Assembly: GCF_019059575.1 (NCBI RefSeq)
Contig: NW_024881521.1
Span: 1,103,297 to 1,167,296 of the forward strand
Length of the DNA stretch: 64,000 bases
Direction of reading: 5' to 3'
DNA from: Amphibalanus amphitrite
Taxonomy: Eukaryota > Arthropoda > Thecostraca > Balanomorpha > Balanidae
Shown: one piece after another, positions 10,989 through 19,519 of the stretch
Layout of the letters: each line of letters opens with the position of its first letter
How positions within the stretch are numbered: the stretch's first letter is position 1
The notes under the pieces: model-generated
Databases searched by the model: none
What the model was told of the DNA's origin: nothing
What the model saw: only the letters and a program-made list of their open reading frames with translations
Position numbers and translations under genes: made by a program

Positions 10989-11256
10989 GCGAGTGCGACC
11001 AGTCGTGAGAGTTTGACACTTGTTTTCTTCTGTGGTGCCTCACGGCCCCGAATTGCTTAGTAATAAAACGATAACATATTTATGTAGTCATATGCATAAA
11101 TCTGTTGCATATCCTGTCAATTGCAGCACCTTATCTGAACATCCCAATTTAGGTTGTCAGCTGCACAGCCAGCTGCAGCCACCGTGACAAGGTCAAGAGG
11201 ACAGCGACCTAACGGTATACGCCCCTGACATCTGTCCTGTGACCTGTCATCTTCAG

Positions 11257-11421
11257 GAGGACCTGCCGATCCAGGACCCTGCCCAGCTGGTTCGTAACAT
11301 GCAGGACCAGGAGGAGATGGAGTACCTCCTGGAGAAGCTCATCTCGATGACCATCCACCAGAGCTGCGTGGCCGCGCAGCACGAGGCCACCGCCAAAGAT
11401 ACCGAGGTCAAAATGGAACAG
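11257..11421 (+). CDS. KIF21A: KIF21 exon (coiled coil)
   Basis: The 55 codons begin EDLPIQDPAQLVRNMQDQEE and continue MEYLLEKLISMTIHQSCVAA, aligning with the [31 protein letters not shown] segment. Both borders are phase 0. Confidence 0.92.
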
Positions 11422-11687
11422 GTGAGAAAATAGCGACAACTCGCACTCTAGCACAGGAAGGTTAACCTGGAGTCGCACGATAGCAAAAACTGTAGGTGGT
11501 TGGGGGGGATGCTCAGTCGACAGGTTGATGTCAAATCCCAATCTTCAGCCCAAATGACTGGTGAGTTAACTGGCATTTATGCATGGCCCTGAATGAAAAA
11601 AGAAGGATGTTGAATAGCGATCTCTGCTAAAAATGCTGATACATTTGTGGTGCTTGTGGCATGACTCTCTCTTCCAGTTCGGCACAG

Positions 11688-11717
11688 ATGAAGCAGACGG
11701 GTATCGTTCAATAGATG
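11688..11717 (+). pseudogene. Decayed copy of the next exon's 5' end
   Basis: A CACAG acceptor is followed by ATGAAGCAGACGGGTATCGT and then an in-frame TAG. This mirrors the real exon start (ATGGAGCAGACGGGCATCGT) 79 bases downstream. It is the single extra copy of this boundary. Confidence 0.75.
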
Positions 11718-11766
11718 TCAGGGATGGCTGTATGGAGTGTGACGCTATCTCTCCCTCGGTCGTCAG

Positions 11767-12245
11767 ATGGAGCAGACGGGCATCGTTCAGCAGCAGCTGC
11801 TGCAGCACCTGCTGACCGAGGAGGGCGGCCTGGACGCCACCGTTCTCTCCCTGATCGCCGAGGCCGGGCAGCAGGAGCCCAGTGACGGCTCCGTCTCGGA
11901 CGGGGAGGCCGCCGACCAGCCGCCGGCCTGGGCCGCGCCCGCTCCGGCCCGTGACAAGGCCCGGCGAAAAACCACCACCACCCAGGAGCTGCTGTACTCG
12001 AACGGCGGCGGCAGCGGCGACCCGTCCCCTGCCGGCTCTCCGGCGGCTCAGGAGGGCCGCGGGGGACGATCCAGTGGCGGCGGGGACGCTGACGGGCGGC
12101 TGGCCATGCCGCCCCCGCCCGCGCAGACAGCCGTACCGCCGGCGTTCACCCGGTCTCTGCCGCAGCCGCCGGCCGCCCCGCCCGTCTTCTCACGGTCTCT
12201 GAGTCACACGGTGTCCGGAAATGACACGGTGTCCGGATCGAGCAG
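11767..12245 (+). CDS. KIF21A: KIF21 large exon (coiled coil end and linker)
   Basis: MEQTGIVQQQLLQHLLTEEG corresponds to the [21 protein letters not shown] segment. RDKARRKTTTTQELLYSNGG matches the family hallmark KARRRTTTQMELLYAD. The remainder is Gly/Ser/Pro low complexity with two FSRSL/FTRSL motifs. It is 479 bases and ends phase 2. Confidence 0.93.
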
Positions 12246-12629
12246 GTGGGTGGAAGATAAGGTCCTTTCTCAATCCATGTCCACTCCCCAGTTAACTGAA
12301 CTGACGTGTGTTCAATGTTTAATACAGTTGTGTGTTCTCAATACTGATATGCAAATATTTTGTGCCATTCTCAGGTATTTTCTACTAAGAATAGTGTCTC
12401 ACCAAGAGGTCTAATAAAACTCGGGACTTTTTTGGCCTCCTAGATTTACACACAATAACCGTGATTCTTTTGATCGCTCATCTTTTGCCGCTTTGCCGTC
12501 ATTTTAGCCCCTCTAACGCCCCTAACCACCTGTTTATAACTCCCCCTCCGTTCTGTGACCCTACCCCGGCGCGGTGTGCGGTGTACGGGATTTGTAGCGG
12601 GGTTGGGGCTCTCCCCCTGTATGTGACAG

Positions 12630-12749
12630 GACATTTGGCCGCCCCGACCCGCGCCCCTCTCCGCTGCTCGGTCGGCGAGCGTACAAGGACTCGCTGTCGC
12701 CGCGGCTGGCGCGACGCCATGTGACCATTACTAACAACACCTTCAGACC
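12630..12749 (+). CDS. KIF21A: KIF21 exon (linker)
   Basis: Starting after GTATGTGACAG, the frame reads RTFGRPDPRPSPLLGRRAYK, then DSLSPRLARRHVTITNNTF. The GRRAYKD part parallels the VTRRKAYEK segment in the KIF21 linker. The phase 2-2 borders agree with both neighbours. Conservation is weak here, so the exact start is less certain. Confidence 0.75.
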
Positions 12750-13184
12750 GTGAGTATTATCTGTGGGAGGGACGGGGAGGCAGTGCGCCTTAACGGTGGT
12801 CCATTCCAGGTGTCATCTGCTATATTGGCTGGGATAAGGGGCTGATGGATTTGACTGAAATTGCTGAGTTTCGAGGTCAACTCAGTTTAATGTCAAGGCA
12901 TAGATTTTACGTACCAATCACTTTGATAGAAAGTCGTATTAAAATAGTTCACTGTATTTGATTAAAGTTTGGTGGGCGCTATCAGTCACGGCAGTCACTT
13001 AATTTTACTTGGCTGGGCTGGGCTGTCTCATTTTTTCCACCGGGTGTCGGCTGTAATTTGTTTTCTTTAATATGAAATAAGTGATAAACGCTGACTTTAT
13101 TTCCAACCAACACGCTCAGTTAATGTTCGGTGGTATCCTAGCACTGCTGCTGATCAGACTAAACTTGATCCGTCAGGTCCCCAG

Positions 13185-13592
13185 CTCTGGGAACAGCTGC
13201 GATGTGGCCCCTCCCTGTATTTGATTATTCTGTCCGGACCCGCCCTGCCCCCAGCTCGTAGACGAGTGGCATTACCCCTCCCGGCTCTTCGGTTTGTAAT
13301 TCTGACCCTCCCTGTCTCGCCCCCAGCTCTGAAACCAGCGCTGTGACACCTCCCGGCTCCCCGGCCTCGTACCGCCGTCAGATGTGTAACCCAACCCTTC
13401 CCGTCCCCAGCTCTGAGACCAGCGCTGTGACCCCGCCCGGCTCCCCGGCCTCGTACCGCCGTCAGATGTGTATTGTGTAACCCAACCCTTCCCGCCCGCA
13501 GTTCTGAGACCAGCGCTGTGACACCTCCCGGGTCTCCGGCCTCGTACCGCCGTCAGATGTGTATTGTGTAACCCAACCCTTCCCGCCCGCAG
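13185..13592 (+). repeat. Tandem copies of the following exon's 5' end with acceptor
   Basis: Five upstream copies begin at about 13185, 13255, 13327, 13411 and 13502. Each follows a CCCCAG or CCGCAG acceptor. The true exon starts at 13593. Spacing is 84-91 bases for the clean copies. Copies decay leftward: the three nearest retain TCTGARACCAGCGCTGTGAC and a following SYRRQ, while the two farthest are barely recognisable. A copy read in the exon's frame ends in MCIV-stop or runs into the next copy. Confidence 0.85.
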
Positions 13593-13701
13593 TTCTGAGA
13601 CCAGCGCTGTGACCCCGCCCGGCTCCCCGGCCTCGTACCGCCGTCAGGCGTCCCGCGAGGAGAACGTGTTCCACCGGCTCACCTCCACAGGACCGGCACA
13701 G
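13593..13701 (+). CDS. KIF21A: KIF21 exon (linker before WD40)
   Basis: It reads PSETSAVTPPGSPASYRRQA, then SREENVFHRLTSTGPAQ, the family's [31 protein letters not shown] pattern. The real exon is the last of the array because only it continues past SYRRQ into ENVFHRLT. It ends phase 0. Confidence 0.93.
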
Positions 13702-14076
13702 GTAACTGACAGGGGCTGCTTCTGACGGATGCAGCTAACTTATACTGAAGAATGAGAGGGTCAGGTAGCTGACAGTGGCTTGGGGAGGATGGTGCTCTTT
13801 TGCTTTGCGCGGAATTAATACGAGATATGTGACTAAGTTACTGTAGTTCGGAATTTATGTTCTTGTCGATGTCTGCCTACTGTCTGTATGTCGTCGCTTC
13901 TGAATATCGTTGGTTGTTGCGTATCGCTTTGTCCCAGACGGACGACAGGATTAAACTGATCCTTTGCGGCCAATTACGGTACCCACCCCCTAGTATGCTG
14001 GACGATCACTCGGGTTCTCACTACCGTGTCCAGTCCTTGACGGAATCGTACGTCTCACTACTACGTTCGTCCCCAG

Positions 14077-14224
14077 GAGGAGTCTCACGAGGTGGGCGTC
14101 ATCACGCCATACCAGGGCCGGGCCGGCCGCGCCCCGCTCGTCTGCTCTCACGTGGCCGAGGGACACACCAAGGCGGTGTTGTCAGTGTGTGCCACCGATG
14201 ACATGATGCTGTCTGGATCAAAAG
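14077..14224 (+). CDS. KIF21A: KIF21 exon (WD40 blade 1)
   Basis: [20 protein letters not shown], then [20 protein letters not shown] and MMLSGSK, matches the [43 protein letters not shown] entry into the propeller. The GH and SGS motifs are typical of WD40. It ends phase 1. Confidence 0.95.
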
Positions 14225-14403
14225 GTGAGCGAGTGGTAGATACGGCGGGAGGCCTGGGAATGAATGAATCGGGACACCCTGAAAGACTGTATGTAGATGG
14301 GGAACTGTTTTTGGATGGTCAGTTACTTACCGTCTCTGGCAATTTTAAGTCATTACGAGCTTGGGGTCGTTAGTGCACTCTTTGGCAGTCTGTCCCGTTA
14401 CAG

Positions 14404-14846
14404 ACGGGACAGACTGCCGTGAACCGACACCGACACCGACACCGACACCGACAGACGTACGGTGAAGGTGTGGGACCTGGGGTCAGTAATACACTCTCTG
14501 ACAATATCTCCGTTACAGACCGGACGGTGAAGGTGTGGGACCTGGGGTCGTTAGTACACCCTCTGACAATATATCTGTTACAGACCGGACGGTGAAGGTG
14601 TAGGACCTGGGGTCGTTGGTACACCCTCTAACAATGTGTCCCGTTACAGACCGGACGGTGAAGGTGTGGGACCTGGGGTCAGTAATACACTCTCTGACAT
14701 TACCTCCGTTACATATCGTACGGTGAAGGTGTATGGTCTGGGGTCGTTGGTACACCCTCTGACAGTATGTCCGTTACAGACCGTACGGTGAAGGTGTGGG
14801 ACCTAGACTGTCGCTGGTACACTCTCTAACATTGCCTCCGTTACAG
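14404..14846 (+). repeat. 65-bp tandem copies of acceptor plus exon start
   Basis: Six extra copies of CGTTACAG followed by ACCGTACGGTGAAGGTGTGG begin near 14404, 14519, 14584, 14650, 14716 and 14780, with the real exon at 14847. All but the 14716 copy keep the AG. Each copy could encode DRTVKVWDL and then diverges into intron-like sequence. The first copy also carries a (CCGACA)5 expansion at about 14421-14452. Confidence 0.88.
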
Positions 14847-15030
14847 ACCGTACGGTGAAGGTGTGGGACCTGGCCACCGGCCGCCAAGTGCAGCTCCTCA
14901 CGGGCCACCCCAATAACGTGGTGTGTGTCCGGTACTCGGAGGCCGCCCAGATGGCCTTCAGTGTGTCATCCGCCTTTGTCAAGGTCTGGGACCTACGGCA
15001 GGGCGGCGCACAGTGCATCAAAACGCTCAG
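14847..15030 (+). CDS. KIF21A: KIF21 exon (WD40 blades 1-2)
   Basis: It reads DRTVKVWDLATGRQVQLLTG, then HPNNVVCVRYSEAAQMAFSV and FVKVWDLRQ, with two WDL strand ends and the family's GGHPNNVVSVKYC pattern. It ends phase 2 at GTGAGT. Confidence 0.95.
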
Positions 15031-15239
15031 GTGAGTGGTCAAAATATTTGCGCCTTGAACTTTGAAGACAATATGATGGTGCGTGTTTTTTTTACGTGAC
15101 CGTTATTATTTGCTTAGTGTTTCTCCAGAAAGCCAGCCTCATTTTGTATTACTTGGATGCAATAAAACTTCTTTTTCCATATTCGTCTGTTCGTCAGTCT
15201 TTTGACCGTTTATCATAGTCGAGTGTCGGTTCATTGCAG

Positions 15240-15275
15240 CTCGTCGGCTCTCGCCTTTGTGCCGCGTCGGTTCAG
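15240..15275 (+). pseudogene. Decayed copy of the next acceptor and exon start
   Basis: CGGTTCATTGCAG followed by CTCGTCGGCTCTCGCCT resembles CGGTTCATTACAG followed by CTCCTCGGGCCTCACCT, 80 bases downstream at the real exon. Confidence 0.65.
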
Positions 15276-15319
15276 TTCAGTTCCCCGATCACTCACCATA
15301 CCCTGTCGGTTCATTACAG

Positions 15320-15481
15320 CTCCTCGGGCCTCACCTCTGCGACTGTGGCCGTCTCCACGCCGTCCCGAACGCTGCAGATGCCTCAGGGAGAGTCACAGAT
15401 CAACGACGTGTGTGTGAGCGGCAGCGGCCTGGCGCTGTACACGGCCAGCCAGAGCACGGTCAGGATGTGGGACCTCAGAAA
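15320..15481 (+). CDS. KIF21A: KIF21 exon (WD40 blade 3)
   Basis: It encodes SSSGLTSATVAVSTPSRTLQ, then MPQGESQINDVCVSGSGLAL and TVRMWDLRK, as in the family's SRTVAIPSGENQINQIAL ... AVRMWDLK. It ends phase 2 inside AGA-AA at the first GTGAGT. Confidence 0.95.
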
Positions 15482-15760
15482 GTGAGTCGGATGGGGCTGT
15501 GGGTAGTGGGACCTCAGAAAGTGAGTTGGAGGGGATGTGGGTCATGGGACCTCAGAAAGTGAGTCGGAGGGGATGTGGGTCATGGGACCTCAGAAAGTGA
15601 GTTGGAGGGAATGTGGGTCATGGGACCTCAGAAAGTGAGTTGGAGGGAATGTGGGTCATGGGACCTCAGAAAGTGAGTTGGAGGGAATGTGGGTCATGGG
15701 ACCTCAGAAAGTGAGTCGGAGGGGAATGTGGGACCTTAAAAAGTGAGTTGGAAGAGAATC
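15482..15760 (+). repeat. 37-39 bp tandem copies of an exon end with its donor
   Basis: After the real donor, six further exact copies of GGACCTCAGAAAGTGAGT occur within 240 bases, followed by degenerate ones. Each repeats the last exon bases and the GTGAGT donor. In the reading frame the first base triplet past the exon is TGA, so use of any later donor would truncate the protein after WDLRK. Confidence 0.92.
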
Positions 15761-16108
15761 AGTTGGGGGATCAGGAAGTGAGTCAGGGAATATGGGGAGT
15801 GGGGATTCCAGGAAGCGAGTCGGACTAGGAAGGGATGTCGGGAAAGTAGTGAATGAGAGTGAAGTGGGGGATCTTGGTGTTAGTGGGGCTTTTGGGTCCT
15901 AAAGTAAGTAGCTGTACTTTCACTCTGACAATGGAGGGATGTAACTCGGCACAGTATTGGAATCGGAGGGTCTTTAATGTGCATTTGTTCCGCCTGCACT
16001 CGGGTAGTCGGCTGCAGCTGTGCTGTTTCCGGCTGTATGAATAACTTCGCTACCTAACTCCCTAGGTTCCAGACGTGTTCCTAACCTCTTCATCTATTTC
16101 TCCGGCAG

Positions 16109-16400
16109 GTTCCACAGCGTGGGTAAGCTGAGCGGCGGCCACCAGGCGGCCATCATGTGTCTGGCCGTGGACCGGCGGCGCGGCGGAGACCTCGTCCTCA
16201 CCGGATCCAAGGACCACTACATCAAGGGCTTCGAGGTGCCCGACGACACAAACGGCATCGTCCAGCAGAGTCTGAGCCTGGACCCGCCGCACTATGACGG
16301 CATCCAGTGCCTGGTGGTGGCCGACGGCGACACCCTCTTCTCCGGGTCCCGAGACGCGTGCATCAAACAGTGGGACCTGCGGCGACAGACGCTGCTCCAG
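16109..16400 (+). CDS. KIF21A: KIF21 exon (WD40 blades 4-5)
   Basis: KFHSVGKLSGGHQAAIMCLA is followed by LVLTGSKDHYIKGFEVPDDT, DPPHYDGIQCLVV and LFSGSRDACIKQWDLRR. It tracks the family's FQSTGKLTGHLGPVMCLTV ... ITGSKDHYIKMFDV ... FEPPHYDGIEAL ... FSGSRDNGIKKWDL. Phase 0 donor GTAGGG. Confidence 0.96.
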
Positions 16401-16669
16401 GTAGGGACTGTACAGCGCGGCACGAGTAACCGGTGTGGAAGGCGTTTAACGTTAGTATCGACGTGCGTCAGAGACAGAAAAATATTTGAGTGGGGAGTAT
16501 ATTTATTCCTGTGTTGCGTCTGCGTGATTATTCACCTTTTACCTCAAAGTAATGAATGATTCCGGAAACTATCAAACTTCAAAAGCTTCTTTGTTAAAAT
16601 AATTATTAATTGTGGCTTTATCCACTGATTTCTCTCGATAAATCTAAGCTATAACATCCCACTCCTCAG

Positions 16670-16729
16670 AGCGTCAGTAACGCGAACCGGGACTGGATCT
16701 GTACCTGACCCTCTCCTCCCTCTCATCAG
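16670..16729 (+). pseudogene. 60-bp duplicate of acceptor and exon start
   Basis: CTCCTCAG followed by AGCGTCAGTAACGCGAACCG and GGACTGGATCTG duplicates the start of the real exon 60 bases downstream (CATCAG then AGCGTCAGTAACGCGCACCG). In frame it reads SVSNANRDWICT and then stops. Confidence 0.85.
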
Positions 16730-16929
16730 AGCGTCAGTAACGCGCACCGTGACTGGATCTGCGGCCTGAGTCTGGCGCCGGGCGGCCAGGCGCTCCTCTC
16801 CGGATGCCGTGGCGGCGTGGTCAAACTGTGGAGTGTGGACGGGTGTCAGCCCCTCGGCGAGCTGAAGGCTCACAACTCGCAGATCAATGCCATTGCCGCC
16901 AACCAGTCGCACGTCTTCACGGCCGCCAA
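16730..16929 (+). CDS. KIF21A: KIF21 exon (WD40 blades 6-7)
   Basis: It reads [20 protein letters not shown], then [20 protein letters not shown] and [15 protein letters not shown], as in the family's NAHKDWVCALGVVP ... [15 protein letters not shown] ... INAICVNSTHIFTAADD. It ends phase 2 (AA) at GTGAGT, so the next exon supplies the last base of an Asn or Lys codon. Confidence 0.96.
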
Positions 16930-17624
16930 GTGAGTATGACGGAGTGGAAGTTTTGGGGCGTTGGTGGATGGTGGGGTGGGGGAGTGATTGGTGATGATGT
17001 ACGGGTATGGAAGTAAATAGAAGCAGCTGACTCTCCCTGACTGAATTTTACAGTAGGCTGTAAATGTAGCAGATCGATAAACTCTGGAATGCTGATGCTG
17101 TTGCAGTTGTTTTCTGACGGCTCCCTATGTTCACTTTCAGTGTGTTATGAGCGGTCGGTTCCAGTGTGTGCTAACGGGATTATGTTTGTGCGCTGCTGCT
17201 CTGTGTTATAACTAATTATCATGTCAGTGCTACTTTAGTGTGCAGACAGCCGCGTATAACCGTAGACTGTATGGTAACCGACTGTCTGTCAATTACGAGC
17301 ATAGTACCTGTGACTGATCGTCTCTTACTGATAGCGCGACTGTGCCCATAGAACTGTGTGACTGACGCTCTCCCCTTTGTCATTTTGTAACTGTATGCTC
17401 CAGTCAGTTGAGTTGTCCCGGGCAGTGTCCACTGTAGTAACTACACTAACGCTGGTGACAGGTGTGTGTCTGACGGGCAATAGGGACTGGCAGCAGGCTG
17501 AGGCTCCTCTTCAGAGTGCCAGTGGGCCTTGGGCAGTCACTACCGACTCTTCAGTGCTTGTGCGACCCTCCAGTCAAGTGAAGGCTCCTCTCCCTCTCTG
17601 ACTCCTCCCCTATGGACCCTACAG

Positions 17625-17986
17625 CGGCGGCGAGGTGTCGCTGTGGCGGCTGGCCGCCGGCGCCGTGCTCCCACCCTCCCCTCTCTGACTCCTCCCCTCT
17701 CCGGTGTGACAGCGGCGGCGAGGTGTCGCTGTGGCGGCTGGCCGCCGGAGCCGTACCCCCCACCCTCCCTTCCCCTCTCTGACTCCTCCCCTCCCGACCC
17801 CACAGCGGCGGCGAGGTATCGCTGTGGCGGCTGGCCGCCGGAGCCGTGCTCCCCACCCTCCCCTCCCCGTCTAACCCTCTCCCCTGCTGACCCCACAGCG
17901 GGGGCGAGGTGTCGCTGTGGCGGCTGGCCGCCGGCGCCGTGCTCCCACCCTCCCCTCTCTGACTCCTCCCCTCTCCGGTGTGACAG
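17625..17986 (+). repeat. Four tandem copies of the alternative last exon's start
   Basis: Copies start at 17625, 17713, 17806 and 17899, and the longest form starts at 17987. Spacing is 88-93 bases. Each has its own pyrimidine tract and ACAG, then CGGCGGCGAGGTGTCGCTGT (or one to two changes). In the KIF21 frame each would read NGGEVSLWRLAAGAV plus 5-11 residues, ending at a TGA in the next copy's CTCTCTGACTCC tract. Confidence 0.9.
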
Positions 17987-18092
17987 CGGCGGCGAGGTGT
18001 CGCTGTGGCGGCTGGCCACCGGCGCCGTGCCCGCCCACCTCTGCTCCGCCATGACGCGGTCTACGGGCCGCGTGTTCTCGCTGGCCGTATAG
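17987..18092 (+). CDS. KIF21A: KIF21 alternative last exon A
   Basis: After GGTGTGACAG, the C completes an Asn codon. The frame then reads GGEVSLWRLATGAVPAHLCS and AMTRSTGRVFSLAV, with stop TAG at 18090-18092. The EVSLWRL strand can close the last WD40 blade as ADDRTVRIWKARN does in relatives. It is one of two exons that fit the phase 2 donor at 16929. No AATAAA was seen before 19107, so its transcript may run to the same poly(A) site at 19514. The frame stays open for 45 codons beyond the TAG (see findings). Confidence 0.72.
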
Positions 18093-18279
18093 CCCCTCCG
18101 GCCGCCGCCGCGCGCCCTCCTCCTGCTGGCCGCGCTGGCAGTCGCAGCTTACGCCGCCGCCGCCGTGTGGCGCCACTGTGCCGCCGCGCGTCACCAGCAC
18201 CAGACCGAGCACGACCCCGACCCGTCCTAGCTTTGTCGACCATACCTAGACACACGGCTGAAACCACCCCGACCTGCCC

Positions 18280-18604
18280 ACCTATCCGTGCTTCTATCCT
18301 CAGGATACTGAAATCCTTCTCCTACAAGCTGCAACCCCCCTCCGGGCTGGACAGGCAATTTTATCTCATGCGGGCTGCTCCCTTGGAGCGGCACCGCTGC
18401 TCCTGAGGGAGCGCACCCCGTAGCCGGGTGCAGTGAGTGCCTTGGGGCTGGGTGGCCTGTCCTCTGGACGGGCTCAGCCCCGGCGACTCACTAGGGTGCC
18501 TGCCCAGACCAATGTCTCCCCCTAATTCCTATCATCCTTCCGGCTCTGCAATGGTCTTGTCGACCGAAAGGGCCTAACCTTACAAAACAAAACAAACAAA
18601 CAAA
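18280..18604 (+). mobile_element. Retroposed element (SINE or truncated LINE) with A-rich tail
   Basis: A 325-base segment ends in TTACAAAACAAAACAAACAAA and is flanked by an exact 11-base direct repeat, CCGACCTGCCC (18269-18279 and 18605-18615). Tail and target duplication are hallmarks of target-primed retroposition in the plus orientation. No tRNA-type A/B boxes were recognised, so a 5'-truncated LINE 3' end is as likely as a SINE. It lies between the two alternative last exons of KIF21. Confidence 0.7.
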
Positions 18605-19107
18605 CCGACCTGCCCGGATCTGACCACTGGCTGCCCTGATCATCTGATGCACCTGCCGACCAGCCTTATCTTGCCCGCTTTATGTGGTCCTAGCTTGTTC
18701 AATGTTGGTTGGTATGTGTTGTCCTTGTTTGCGTTAATTTGTGCTGCTTGATTGGTTGTTACGTGTTATAAACCCTTGGCGAGCACCGACACTCCAGTTA
18801 TATCGGAGAGGGCTCGGTTTACAACGTTACTCGTTACAGCATAAGCATTTGATTGCATACATCGTTCGCAATTTGTCCTGTGATTTGTCTGTTTGAAGCA
18901 TTTCACTGATTGTTGACAACCTTTTTTATGCATGAACTTGTCATTCGCCCCGTATCTCGTGTACCATTTTACAGCTCTGCACCGGCTGCGCCCCATGACT
19001 GCACTGCCAGTGCATGTCGACTGACCCGCACGCTCTGTGCCCTCCACTGACCCCGGCTGACCTCTGTGTGACCTTTGTGTGACCCTGCCTGCCCGCGCTC
19101 TGCACAG

Positions 19108-19171
19108 TGACCACACGGTCGGCCTGTGGCGGCTCAGAAACTCGCCGGATGCCGACGGCGATCCTGCGTAG
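19108..19171 (+). CDS. KIF21A: KIF21 alternative last exon B
   Basis: After CTCTGCACAG, the T completes Asn. DHTVGLWRLRNSPDADGDPA then TAG follows. This is the closer match to the usual KIF21 end (DDRTVRIWKARN plus an acidic tail), so it is probably the ancestral terminal exon. The acceptor is preceded by a TGACC-rich tract, and AATAAA at 19514 is a candidate poly(A) signal. Confidence 0.85.
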
Positions 19172-19513
19172 CCAGTCAGTACAAACGACGTCAGCGTCAT
19201 TTATAGCGGCGCTAGTTACCGGCTCCGCCCAGAGATGGCGCGCGCGTCGGCGGCGGTGGCCGATCGGAGTCGACAGTGATGCGATTATGTTGGATGGGAA
19301 GTTAGTGTGAGTTGTGTGCATGGCCGTGATGAAAGTCGATCGAGTGTCGAATGTCAACCCGCTAACAAGATTCGGCTGTGATGATGATGGCGGTTTTCCT
19401 AACGGCAGTAGAATGCAGATTAACTTATTTTTTAACGTGTGCGCAGTAACCCTGATGTCAACATTCCATTTTTGTTGAGTCGTTTTATTGTCGTTGCTTG
19501 TTTTCTATTCAGA

Positions 19514-19519
19514 AATAAA
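19514..19519 (+). terminator. Candidate poly(A) signal for KIF21
   Basis: AATAAA lies 343 bases after the exon B stop codon, in AT-rich sequence. It is the first canonical signal after either stop. Confidence 0.5.

Noticed and set aside
13327..13501. Treating the array copies as additional coding exons
   Set aside because: They lack donors, run into stops, and only the 13593 copy continues to the conserved ENVFHRLT segment.
13185..18092. CRISPR-like arrays, because of regular short repeats with spacers
   Set aside because: The repeats are exon borders of a eukaryotic gene, units are unrelated between arrays, and no Cas genes exist.
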